Source: Pseudomonadota bacterium (lineage in GTDB: Archaea; Thermoplasmatota; SW-10-69-26; JACQPN01; JAJPHT01). Taken from it: 64,000 bases of DNA. This document shows positions 24,901 to 32,611 of the stretch, piece by piece. How positions within the stretch are numbered: position 1 is the first letter of the stretch; the number at the start of each line of letters is the position of its first letter. The translations under genes and the position numbers were made by a program. The notes beneath the pieces were generated by a model. It was given only the letters and a program-made list of their open reading frames with translations, was not told the origin of the DNA and did not search any database. The stretch spans positions 1-64,000 of the forward strand of contig JAJPHT010000046.1 of NCBI GenBank assembly GCA_021325135.1, in the 5' to 3' direction.

Positions 24901-25028
24901 GGCGCTGCCTGATTCTGCGCATCAGGGCATCAACCTTTTCCCAATTCCGCGTTTCTGTGGAATGCTGATGCCCAAGGTTGGGGAGCAATGCCTTGATATG
25001 GTGGAACACATACCGATCTCGACATTCC
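24901..25028. promoter_or_regulatory. Divergent control region between the ACT regulator and the aromatic operon
   Basis: An AT-richer 128-nt spacer. It contains nearly concentric inverted repeats: CAACCTT ... AAGGTTG on the outside (24931-24980) and ATTCC ... GGAAT inside (24944-24963). Several ATGs lie in the spacer in various frames, but the codons after the chosen ATG at 25029 match the enzyme family. Likely operator and two promoters; not proven. Confidence 0.5.
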
Positions 25029-25829
25029 ATGACAGACCTTGGCAAGCGCCTGCGGCTGCGCCGTCTGCTGGGCCCCGACGGCAAGGGCGTCATCGTCCCC
25101 ATGGACCACGGCGTGAGCGACGGCCCCCTCCCCGGCCTGGAGCGCCCTTCGGACACCGCGGCCGCGGTGGCGCGCGGCGGGGCCGACAGCGTCGTTGTTC
25201 ACAAGGGGCTCGTGCGCGGCATCGCGGGCAGCCTCGCGGGCCTGGGCGTGTGGCTCCACGTGAGCGCGAGCACCGGCCTCAACCCGGACCCCAACGACAA
25301 GCGCGTCGTAGCCACGGTGGAGGAGGCGCTGCGCCTGGGCGCGGACGGCCTCTCCGTCCACGTCAACGTGGGGAGCCCGCAGGAGAGCCGCATGATCGAG
25401 GACATGGGGCGCCTCTCGGGCGAGTGCGACCGCCTCGGCCTCCCCCTTCTCGCCATGATGTACCCGCGCGGCCACGAGATCCGCGACCCCCACGACCTCA
25501 AGCTCGTGAAGAAGGTCGCGCGCCTGGGCTACGAGCTGGGCGCCGACGTGCTGAAGGTCCCCTACACGGGGAGCCCCGACACGTTCCGCGAGGTCGTCGC
25601 GTGCGTCGACGTGCCCGTGGTCATCAGCGGCGGCGCCAAGGCCGACACGGACCGCGCGTTCCTCCAGATGGTCGCGGGCTCGCTCGCGGCAGGGGGCTCG
25701 GGCGTCTCGGTGGGCCGGAACCTGTGGCAGCACCACGACCCCTCGGCCATGACCCGCGCGGTGACGAGCCTCGTGCACGGCAAGTCGACCCTGGACGACG
25801 CCCTCGCCGACTTGGGGAAGCCCCGTTGA
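25029..25829 (+). CDS. 2-amino-3,7-dideoxy-D-threo-hept-6-ulosonate synthase
   Basis: 266 aa from the ATG of MTDLGKRLRLRRLLG. It is a class I aldolase-like TIM barrel. The diagnostic MDHGVSDGPLPGLE near the N-terminus and the lysine-bearing strands (DSVVVHKG, DVLKVPYTG) fit the archaeal ADH synthase, which condenses L-aspartate semialdehyde with 6-deoxy-5-ketofructose 1-phosphate and opens the archaeal route to dehydroquinate. A plain fructose-bisphosphate aldolase is the alternative reading, but the next gene is the partner enzyme dehydroquinate synthase II, which settles it. It is the first gene of the ten-gene operon, and its stop overlaps the next start (TTGA). Confidence 0.9.
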   Translation: MTDLGKRLRLRRLLGPDGKGVIVPMDHGVSDGPLPGLERPSDTAAAVARGGADSVVVHKGLVRGIAGSLAGLGVWLHVSASTGLNPDPNDKRVVATVEEALRLGADGLSVHVNVGSPQESRMIEDMGRLSGECDRLGLPLLAMMYPRGHEIRDPHDLKLVKKVARLGYELGADVLKVPYTGSPDTFREVVACVDVPVVISGGAKADTDRAFLQMVAGSLAAGGSGVSVGRNLWQHHDPSAMTRAVTSLVHGKSTLDDALADLGKPR

Positions 25830-26827
25830 TAGAGCGCGTCTGGGTCCTCCTGCCCGCCAAGGGCGCCAAGCCCGCCATGACCGCGGCGCTGGAGGCGGGC
25901 TTCGCCACCTTCGTCGCGGAGGGCGAGGCGCCCGAAGGGCTCGCGCGCGTCCGCGTGCTGCGCCTCGACGGGTCGGGCCTCCACGAGGGCGATCGCCTGG
26001 TGGCGCCGCGCGTGGAGATCCGGACTCCCGAAGACCAGGCGAAGGCGCTCCAGATGGCCGGCCGCCACGAGGCGGTCTACGTCGATGCGCGCGACTGGCG
26101 CGTCATCCCCCACGAGAACCTCATCGCCGCGTACCGTCGCAAGGGCACGCGCCTCATCGCCCGCGCGGCCGACGCGCAGGACGCGAAGCTCCTCCTGGAG
26201 ACCTTGGAGTCGGGCGTCGACGCCGCGCTCCTCCCCGCCGAGCACGCCCGCGCCGCGGCCGACCTCCTCAGGGGCGCCAGCCAGGAGACGCTCGTGGAGG
26301 CGCGCGTCACCGCCGTCCGCCCCGTGGGCGTCGGCGACCGCGCGTGCCTCGACACCGCGAGCCTCCTGGCCGAGGACGAAGGGGTCCTCTGCGGCAACGC
26401 CAGCGGCGGCCTCTTCCTCGTCGCGTCCGAGGCGCGCGAGAGCGGCTACGTCGCGGCGCGCCCCTTCCGCGTGAACGCCGGCGCCGTCCACGCCTACGTG
26501 CTGTCACCCGGGGGCCGCACGCGATATCTTTCCGAATTGAAGGCCGGCGACGAGGTGCTTGCCGTGGGCCGCTCCGGCCACGCGCGCCGGGTCATCCTGG
26601 GCCGCGTCAAGATCGAGCGCCGCCCCCTCCTCCTGGTGGAGGCCGAGACGCCCGAGGGGCGCCGCGTCGCGACCCTGGTGCAGAACGCCGAGACCATCCG
26701 CCTCGTGGGGCCCCAGGGGACGAAGAGCGTCGTGGAGATCGCTCCGGGGGACGTCGTCCTGGTGCGGCTCGACACGGGCGGGCGCCACTTCGGCATGAGC
26801 GTGGACGAGACCGTCGTGGAGCGATAG
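25826..26827 (+). CDS. 3-dehydroquinate synthase II (archaeal type)
   Basis: 333 aa from a TTG start that overlaps the previous stop as TTGA; no ATG or GTG fits better. It performs the NAD-dependent oxidative deamination and cyclisation of the ADH synthase product to 3-dehydroquinate. Family blocks seen: RVWVLLPAKG at the start, DARDWRVIPHENLIAAY, VGVGDRACLDTASLL, EGVLCGNASGGLFLVASE, RPFRVNAGAVHAYVL, and VQNAETIRLVGP. The protein is unrelated to bacterial AroB. In the operon it follows its partner directly. Confidence 0.95.
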   Translation: MIERVWVLLPAKGAKPAMTAALEAGFATFVAEGEAPEGLARVRVLRLDGSGLHEGDRLVAPRVEIRTPEDQAKALQMAGRHEAVYVDARDWRVIPHENLIAAYRRKGTRLIARAADAQDAKLLLETLESGVDAALLPAEHARAAADLLRGASQETLVEARVTAVRPVGVGDRACLDTASLLAEDEGVLCGNASGGLFLVASEARESGYVAARPFRVNAGAVHAYVLSPGGRTRYLSELKAGDEVLAVGRSGHARRVILGRVKIERRPLLLVEAETPEGRRVATLVQNAETIRLVGPQGTKSVVEIAPGDVVLVRLDTGGRHFGMSVDETVVER

Positions 26828-26828
26828 C

Positions 26829-28307
26829 ATGACCCTCCTCGTGGCCACCGCGCTGGGCGACACGCCCGACGAGCTGTACGCGCGCGCCCGCGCCGCGGAG
26901 CCCCATGCGGACTGGATCGAGGTCCGTCTCGACGGCCCCAGCGGGCTGCCTTGGGACCTGCGCGCGTTCTTCCAGTTCGCCAAGCCGTGCATCGCGACGG
27001 TGCGCCACGAGGACGACGGGGGCCGCAGCGGCGCGGACGACGCCACCCGGAATGGCATCCTGCGGCGCGCGCTGCTGGCGGGCGCCCGCGCCATCGACAT
27101 CGAGCTCTGGAACGCGGAGGCCAAGGCGCTCGTCCGCGAGGCGCACGCGGCGGGGGCGAAGGCCGTCGTCTCGCTCCACGACCTGTCGGGCACGCCGCGC
27201 GCGGAGGCGATCCTCGCGACGCTGCACGAGATGCGCGCGCTGGGCGCGGACTGGTGCAAGGTCGCGGCCACCGTGCAGGGCCCCGCCGACGCGGCCGCGC
27301 TGGTGGAGGCCGCCCGCGCCGCGAGCGAGGAGGGCCTCCCCTTCGCGCTCATGGCGGTGAACGATCCTTTCCTGCGCCTGCTCGCGGAGGACCTGGGCAT
27401 GGCGCTGGCGTATGGCTCGGTCCCGGGCGCGCCGGCCGCCGCGCCGGGGCAGGTCCCCCTCGACGCGCTGCGCCGCGCCCACTCTGGAAAGGCCCCTTCG
27501 GCGGTCTCGGCCGCGACGCGCGTCGCCTACGTGGTCGGGCACCCGGTCGCGCACTCCCTGAGCCCCGCGATGCAGAACGCGGCGTTCCGGGCCGCGGGCG
27601 TGGACGCCTGCTATCTCGCGCTGGACGTGGCGCCGCAGAACCTCGACGCCGCGCTGGCGGGCTTCCGGGCCTCCCCTCCCCTGGGCGTCAACCTCACCGT
27701 GCCCCACAAGGTGGCCGTGCTGGACCTGGTGGACTCCGTCGCGGGCTCGGCCAAGGCGTCGGGCGCCGCCAACACGCTGGTCTTCCGCGATGGGCGCGTC
27801 GAGGCGCACAACACCGACGGCGCGGGCGCGCTGGATGCGCTGGCCGAGGCCGGTGCGAAGGTCGCGGGCGGGCAGGCCCTCGTGCTGGGCGCGGGCGGCG
27901 CGGCGCGCGGCGTCGCGCACGCGCTCCACGAGGCGGGCGCCAAGGTGGTGCTCTCCAACCGCACGCTGGAGAAGGGGCAGGCCGTCGCGCGCGAGCTTGG
28001 CGTCCTCTGGCTCCCGTGGGCGGACCTCGGGAAGTCCCTCAAGGCCTTTGACCTCGTGGCGAACTGCACCACCATGGGCCTCCACTCCGACGAGACGCCG
28101 ATCGACGCCGCCCTCCTGGGCCCCAAGGCCGTCGTGCTCGACGCCGTGTACCGGCAGGGGGGCACGCGGCTCGTGCGCGAGGCGAAGGCGCGCGGCCACG
28201 TCGCGCTGGGGGGCGAGGCGATGCTCCTCCACCAGGGCGCCCGCGCGTTCTCCCTCTGGACGGGCCGGCCCGCGCCCCTGGAAGCCATGCGGAGGGTGCT
28301 ATCATGA
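26829..28307 (+). CDS. Bifunctional 3-dehydroquinate dehydratase (type I)/shikimate dehydrogenase
   Basis: 492 aa, a fusion. Residues 1-215 are type I dehydroquinate dehydratase: EVRLDGPSG, ELWNAEA, SLHDLSG, the Schiff-base lysine in ADWCKVAATVQG, and a late FALMAVND. Residues about 230-492 are shikimate dehydrogenase: YVVGHPVAHSLSPAMQNAAF, GVNLTVPHK with the catalytic Lys, NTDGAGAL, and the nucleotide-binding VLGAGGAARGVAHAL. It converts 3-dehydroquinate to shikimate. This domain order is the one known from plants; in archaea the two are more often separate. It lies 1 nt after the previous gene and overlaps aroK by 4 nt. Confidence 0.95.
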   Translation: MTLLVATALGDTPDELYARARAAEPHADWIEVRLDGPSGLPWDLRAFFQFAKPCIATVRHEDDGGRSGADDATRNGILRRALLAGARAIDIELWNAEAKALVREAHAAGAKAVVSLHDLSGTPRAEAILATLHEMRALGADWCKVAATVQGPADAAALVEAARAASEEGLPFALMAVNDPFLRLLAEDLGMALAYGSVPGAPAAAPGQVPLDALRRAHSGKAPSAVSAATRVAYVVGHPVAHSLSPAMQNAAFRAAGVDACYLALDVAPQNLDAALAGFRASPPLGVNLTVPHKVAVLDLVDSVAGSAKASGAANTLVFRDGRVEAHNTDGAGALDALAEAGAKVAGGQALVLGAGGAARGVAHALHEAGAKVVLSNRTLEKGQAVARELGVLWLPWADLGKSLKAFDLVANCTTMGLHSDETPIDAALLGPKAVVLDAVYRQGGTRLVREAKARGHVALGGEAMLLHQGARAFSLWTGRPAPLEAMRRVLS

Positions 28308-29194
28308 GCGTCGGCCGCGCGTTCGCCCACGGGGCCATCAGCGTCGTCAACGCCATCGTGACGGGCCACGCGGGCGCGAGCCTCGCCATCGACCTGCGCG
28401 CCGAGGCCAAGGTCGCGCTGCTGGAGGACGTGCCCGAGGTGGAGGTCGTCATCAACGGGGAGGACGCGGAGGACCCCATGCTCGCGCGCCTCGTGGTGAA
28501 GGCCGTCGTCGCGCGCCTGGGCGAGCCCGACTGGGGCGGCCGCGTGGAGACGACCAGCGCGATCCCCGCCACCCGCGGATTGAAGAGCAGCAGCGCGGCG
28601 GCCAACGCCATCGCCCTGGCGACGAACCGCGCCTTCCAGCTCTACGAGGGGCGCGCGCTGGACCGCGCGACGCTCCTGGAGGCCGCCATCGAGGCCGCGC
28701 TGGACGCGGGCGTCACCATCACGGGCGCCTTCGACGACGCGACGGCCTCCCTGGCGGGCGGCCTCAGCGTCACCGACAACCGCGAGCGCAAGGTGCTCCA
28801 CCGCGAGAGCGTCGACGAGTCGCTGCGCGTCGTCCTCCTCGTGCCTCCGGGGAAGACGCCCACGCTCTCGGTGAAGGATTTGCCCTACGCGCCCTTCGCG
28901 CCCCTCTCGCTCACCGCGCACGCCCTCGCGCGCAACGGCCGCTGGGCCGAGGCCATGACCATGAACGGCCTCGTCTGCGGAGCCCTCTACGGCGTCGACC
29001 CCGCGTGGACGCGCGCCAGCCTCGCCGCGGGCGCCTTGGCCGCGGGCGTCTCCGGCAAGGGGCCCGCCTTCGCCGCGGTGGCCCGGGAGGCCGACGCCAA
29101 GGCCGTGGAGAGCGCGCTGCGCAGCCTCGCCCCCTCCGGCGCGAAGGTCCTCCTCGCGCGCCCCACCAACGCCCGCGCCGAGGTGCTATCATGA
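28304..29194 (+). CDS. Shikimate kinase, archaeal GHMP type
   Basis: 296 aa. Phosphorylates shikimate at O3 using ATP. It belongs to the GHMP kinase superfamily, unrelated to bacterial AroK. The phosphate-binding loop is PATRGLKSSSAAANA (about residue 88-102); the start ATG-AGC-GTC gives AFAHGAISVVNAIVTGHGA-like sequence (GRAFAHGAISVVNAIVTG) typical of archaeal shikimate kinases. Near the end VSGKGPAFAAVA is the conserved GHMP motif 3. The gene is bounded by ATGA overlaps on both sides, deep within the operon. Confidence 0.93.
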   Translation: MSVGRAFAHGAISVVNAIVTGHAGASLAIDLRAEAKVALLEDVPEVEVVINGEDAEDPMLARLVVKAVVARLGEPDWGGRVETTSAIPATRGLKSSSAAANAIALATNRAFQLYEGRALDRATLLEAAIEAALDAGVTITGAFDDATASLAGGLSVTDNRERKVLHRESVDESLRVVLLVPPGKTPTLSVKDLPYAPFAPLSLTAHALARNGRWAEAMTMNGLVCGALYGVDPAWTRASLAAGALAAGVSGKGPAFAAVAREADAKAVESALRSLAPSGAKVLLARPTNARAEVLS

Positions 29195-30441
29195 GCCTGC
29201 GCGTCCACCCCGGGAGCGTCCGCGGCTCGGCCAAGGCCCCGCCCTCCAAGTCCTACACGCACCGCGCGCTCCTCCTGGGGCTCCTCGCCGAGGGGACCAC
29301 CACCGTCCGCGACGCGCTGGCCTCGGAGGACCCCCGAGCCACGCTCCTCGCCGTGGAGGCCCTGGGCGCGCGCGTCCGGAAGGGCGACGTCATCGCCATC
29401 GAGAGCGACGGCATGGTCCGCGCGCCCGCGGGCGTCATCGACTGCCTCAACAGCGGCACGACGCTGCGCCTCCTCTCCGCCATCGCGGCGCTCTCGCCTG
29501 GCGAGGTGCGCCTCACCGGAGACGCGAGCCTGCGCAAGCGCCCCATGGGGCCCCTCCTCGCGGCGCTGGAGTCGCTGGGCGCCAAGACCGCCAGCGCCGA
29601 AGGGAAGGCGCCCGTCGCGATCCGCGGCCCGCTCCAGGGGGGCCGCGCGCGCCTGCCCGGCGACGTGAGCAGCCAGTTCGTGAGCGCGCTCCTGCTGGCG
29701 GGCGCGCGCACGCCCCAAGGCGTGGAGGTCGAGATCGAGGGTGCGCTCAAGAGCGAGCCCTACGTGGACATCACGCGCGAGATGATGGGGGACTTCGGCG
29801 TCCGCGTCGAGGGGCTCTCCGTCGCGGGGGGCCAGCGATATCAGGCGCGCGACTACCGCGTGCCCGGCGACTTCAGCACCGCCGCGTTCCCCCTGGCCGC
29901 GGGCGCGCTGGCGGGCGACGTCACGGTGGAGAACCTCCCCGAGCGCACGGCGCAGGGGGACAAGGCCATCGTGGACCTGCTGCGCCGCTTCGGCGCGCGC
30001 GTCGACGCCGAGGCGCGCCGCGTGCGCGTCCGCGAGGCGCCGCTGCGCGGCATCCACGCCGACCTCTCGGACACGCCCGACCTCTTCCCCGTCCTCTGCG
30101 CCGTCGCGGCGCACGCGCAGGGCGAGACGGTGCTATCAGGCGCGGCGCACCTGCGCTACAAGGAGAGCGACCGCATCGCCGCCATGGTGGCCAACCTGCG
30201 CCGCCTGGGCGTCGACGCGCAGGAGCGTCCCGACGGCGCGCGCATCGTGGGCGGCCCCGTGCGCGGCGCGGAAGGGCTCGTCACCGAAGGCGACCACCGC
30301 GTCCTCATGGCCCTCGCCGTCTGCGGCCTGCGCGCGGAGGGCCCGCTCGTCCTGGACGACCACGAGGCGCACGCCGTGAGCTACCCCTCCTTCCTGCACG
30401 ACTTCGCCGCCCTGGGCGCGCGCTTCGAGGTGGCGCCATGA
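29191..30441 (+). CDS. aroA: 3-phosphoshikimate 1-carboxyvinyltransferase (EPSP synthase)
   Basis: 416 aa from ATG at the ATGA overlap; the ORF track starts far upstream in shadow. It joins phosphoenolpyruvate to shikimate 3-phosphate. Family landmarks: PPSKSYTHRALLLG, DCLNSGTTLRLLS, DASLRKRPMGPLL, SSQFVSALLLAG, RYKESDRIAAM, and EGDHRVLMALAV near the C-terminus. The position before chorismate synthase matches the pathway order. The LNSGTTLR loop has Gly-Thr-Thr instead of the more common GNxGTxxR, typical of archaeal and class-variant enzymes. Confidence 0.95.
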   Translation: MSLRVHPGSVRGSAKAPPSKSYTHRALLLGLLAEGTTTVRDALASEDPRATLLAVEALGARVRKGDVIAIESDGMVRAPAGVIDCLNSGTTLRLLSAIAALSPGEVRLTGDASLRKRPMGPLLAALESLGAKTASAEGKAPVAIRGPLQGGRARLPGDVSSQFVSALLLAGARTPQGVEVEIEGALKSEPYVDITREMMGDFGVRVEGLSVAGGQRYQARDYRVPGDFSTAAFPLAAGALAGDVTVENLPERTAQGDKAIVDLLRRFGARVDAEARRVRVREAPLRGIHADLSDTPDLFPVLCAVAAHAQGETVLSGAAHLRYKESDRIAAMVANLRRLGVDAQERPDGARIVGGPVRGAEGLVTEGDHRVLMALAVCGLRAEGPLVLDDHEAHAVSYPSFLHDFAALGARFEVAP

Positions 30442-31526
30442 ACTCCTTCGGCCGCCGCTTCCGGCTCACCCTCGTGGGCGAGAGCCACGGGGAGATGGTG
30501 GGCGTCGTCGTGGACGGCGTCCCCCCCGGCATCCCCTTCGGGCCCGAGGACGCGCAGCCCGCCCTCGACCGGCGCCGCCCCGGGCAGAGCCTCCTCGCCA
30601 CGCAGCGCCAGGAGGCGGACCTCGTGAAGATCCGCAGCGGCGTCTTCGAGGGGCGCACCACCGGCGCGCCCATCCTCATGGAGATCGCCAACTCCGACGC
30701 GCGCTCGCAGGACTACGCGGAACTGCGCGACAAGCCGCGCCCCGGGCACGCGGACCACACGGCGCGAGTCCATTATTCAGGACACAACGATCCGCGCGGC
30801 AGCGGCATGTTCAGCGGCCGCATGACGGCGTGCTGGGTCATGGCGGGCGCGCTCGCGCAGAAGGCCCTCGCCGCGCGGAGCGTCCAGATCGCCGCGCACG
30901 CCGTCCGCATCGGCCACGTCTGGACCGACGCCTCGCTCTCGGTGGCGGAAATCCGCAAGGGCGTCGAGGCGACGCCCGCCCGCTGCGCCGTCTACGGCGT
31001 CGCGCAGGACATGGTGGACGCCGTGGAGGCCGCGCGCAAGGCCGGCGACTCCGTCGGAGGGGTCGTCGAGTGCGTCGCCGAAGGGCTGCCCGCCGGCCTC
31101 GGGGACCCCCTCATGGACAGCGTGGAATCGCTCGTGGCGCACGCCCTCTTCGCGGTCCCGGCGGTGAAGGGCGTCGAGTTCGGCGACGGCTTCGCCATCA
31201 GCGCGAAGCGCGGCAGCGAGGTCCGGGACGAGTACGTCGTGGAGAACGGCGCGCTGCGCACGAAGGCCAACCACAACGGCGGCGCGCTGGGCGGGCTCAC
31301 CACGGGCATGCCGCTGCGCTTCCGCGCCGCGTTCAAGCCCACGAGCAGCATCCCCCTCACGCAGCAGACCGTCGACCTGCGCACGGGCGAGCCGGCCGAG
31401 CTTCGCGTGAAGGGGCGCCACGACCCGTGCATCGTGCCCCGCGCCGTGCCCGTCGTCGAGGCCGTCGCCGCGTGCGTCCTCCTGGACCTGCTCCTGGAGC
31501 GCGTCGGCATGGAGGGGTTCCGCTGA
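30438..31526 (+). CDS. aroC: Chorismate synthase
   Basis: 362 aa. Converts EPSP to chorismate by anti-1,4-elimination with reduced FMN. Family landmarks run from the N-terminus: LTLVGESHGEMVGVVVDG, LDRRRPGQ, GRTTGAPILMEI, RPGHADHTARVHYSGHNDPRGSGMFSGRMTA, and the C-terminal CIVPRAVPVVEAVAA. The length is usual. It starts on an ATGA overlap with aroA; its own TGA stop overlaps a CTG that I take as the start of the following gene. Confidence 0.96.
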   Translation: MNSFGRRFRLTLVGESHGEMVGVVVDGVPPGIPFGPEDAQPALDRRRPGQSLLATQRQEADLVKIRSGVFEGRTTGAPILMEIANSDARSQDYAELRDKPRPGHADHTARVHYSGHNDPRGSGMFSGRMTACWVMAGALAQKALAARSVQIAAHAVRIGHVWTDASLSVAEIRKGVEATPARCAVYGVAQDMVDAVEAARKAGDSVGGVVECVAEGLPAGLGDPLMDSVESLVAHALFAVPAVKGVEFGDGFAISAKRGSEVRDEYVVENGALRTKANHNGGALGGLTTGMPLRFRAAFKPTSSIPLTQQTVDLRTGEPAELRVKGRHDPCIVPRAVPVVEAVAACVLLDLLLERVGMEGFR

Positions 31527-32611
31527 GCGAGATCGACAAGCTCCGCGAGGAGATCCGCGCCATCGACCGGCAGCTCGTGGAGTTGACCGCGCGCCGCCTG
31601 GACCTCGCGCGGCGCGTGGGCGACATCAAGCGCGAGGCGCACCAGCCCATCCGCAACTACGTCGTCGAGGCCGAGGCCATCGCCCTGGTGCGCGACGCCG
31701 CGGCGCGGCTGCGCGTCGACCCCGACGTGGCGGAGGAGCTTCTCAAGCTGGAGATCCGCGAGAGCCTCCGCGTCCAAGAGAAGGACCGCGCGGGGCGCGT
31801 GAAGGCGGACGGCCACGCGGGCAAGGCGCTCGTGGTGGGCGGCGCGGGCAACATGGGGCGCTGGTTCGTCGAGTTCCTGGAGAGCATGGGGCACGACGTG
31901 GCGGTGTCCGATCCGCGCGGCGCGCCGCCGGGACGGCCCCGCGTAGAGGACGTTGCCGCGGCCGCCGGCTCGTTCGATCTCATCCTGCTGGCGACGCCGC
32001 CCAGCGCGACCGGCGACGTGCTGCGCTCGCTCCACGGGAAGACGCGCGGGCTCGTCGTGGACATCGCGTCGCTGAAGTCGCCCCACGCGGCGGAGCTTCG
32101 CGCGCTGGCGGCCTCGGGCGTGCGCGTGGCGAGCCTGCACCCCATGTGGGGCCCTTCGGCGGACCTGCTGGCGGGGCGCAACCTCGTGGTGTGCGACTGC
32201 GGGAGCGCGGAGGCGGCGCGCGCGGCGAAGGCGCTCTTCGCCCACACGGCGGCGAACGTCGTGGAGATGCCACTGGAGCAGCATGACGTCTACATGGGCC
32301 TCGTGCTGGGGCTGCCGCACGCGGTGAACCTCGCCTTCGGACACGCGCTGGCGTCGCAGCCCATCCCCTTCTCGCAGGTGCGCAGCCTGGGCGGGCCGAC
32401 GTTCCAGAAGCAGGTGGCGGTGAGCCGCGAGGTGGCGGGCGAGAACAAGGACCTCTACCACGAGATCCAGCGCCTCAACCCGCACACGGCCGAGGTCCTC
32501 GCCCGCCTGCGGCGAAGCCTTGATGAGCTGGAAGCGGCGGTGGCGGACCGCGCCGCCTTCCGCGCCTACATGGCGCGGGCCCAGGCGTTCTACGAAGGGG
32601 GCTCCCCATGA
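31523..32611 (+). CDS. Bifunctional chorismate mutase/prephenate dehydrogenase (TyrA-like)
   Basis: About 362 aa. Residues 1-85 are an AroQ-type chorismate mutase (IDKLREEIRAIDRQLVELTARRLDLARRVGDIK). From about residue 100 follows a dehydrogenase with the NAD(P) fold (ALVVGGAGNMGRWFVEFLESMGHDV), and HPMWGPSADLLAGR and LPLEQHD-like blocks (MPLEQHDVYMGLVLGLPHAV) as in TyrA. It makes prephenate and oxidises it to 4-hydroxyphenylpyruvate for tyrosine. Start: no ATG, GTG or TTG precedes the first catalytic helix in frame; a CTG overlapping the aroC stop has GGAGG 7 nt upstream and gives a complete mutase helix. A GTG 18 codons later would truncate it. The end overlaps lysC by 4 nt. Confidence 0.9.
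   Translation: MSEIDKLREEIRAIDRQLVELTARRLDLARRVGDIKREAHQPIRNYVVEAEAIALVRDAAARLRVDPDVAEELLKLEIRESLRVQEKDRAGRVKADGHAGKALVVGGAGNMGRWFVEFLESMGHDVAVSDPRGAPPGRPRVEDVAAAAGSFDLILLATPPSATGDVLRSLHGKTRGLVVDIASLKSPHAAELRALAASGVRVASLHPMWGPSADLLAGRNLVVCDCGSAEAARAAKALFAHTAANVVEMPLEQHDVYMGLVLGLPHAVNLAFGHALASQPIPFSQVRSLGGPTFQKQVAVSREVAGENKDLYHEIQRLNPHTAEVLARLRRSLDELEAAVADRAAFRAYMARAQAFYEGGSP

Noticed and set aside
24884-26827. 647-aa plus-strand ORF
   Set aside because: The first half is an out-of-frame reading of ADH synthase; the true product, dehydroquinate synthase II, starts at the TTG at 25826.
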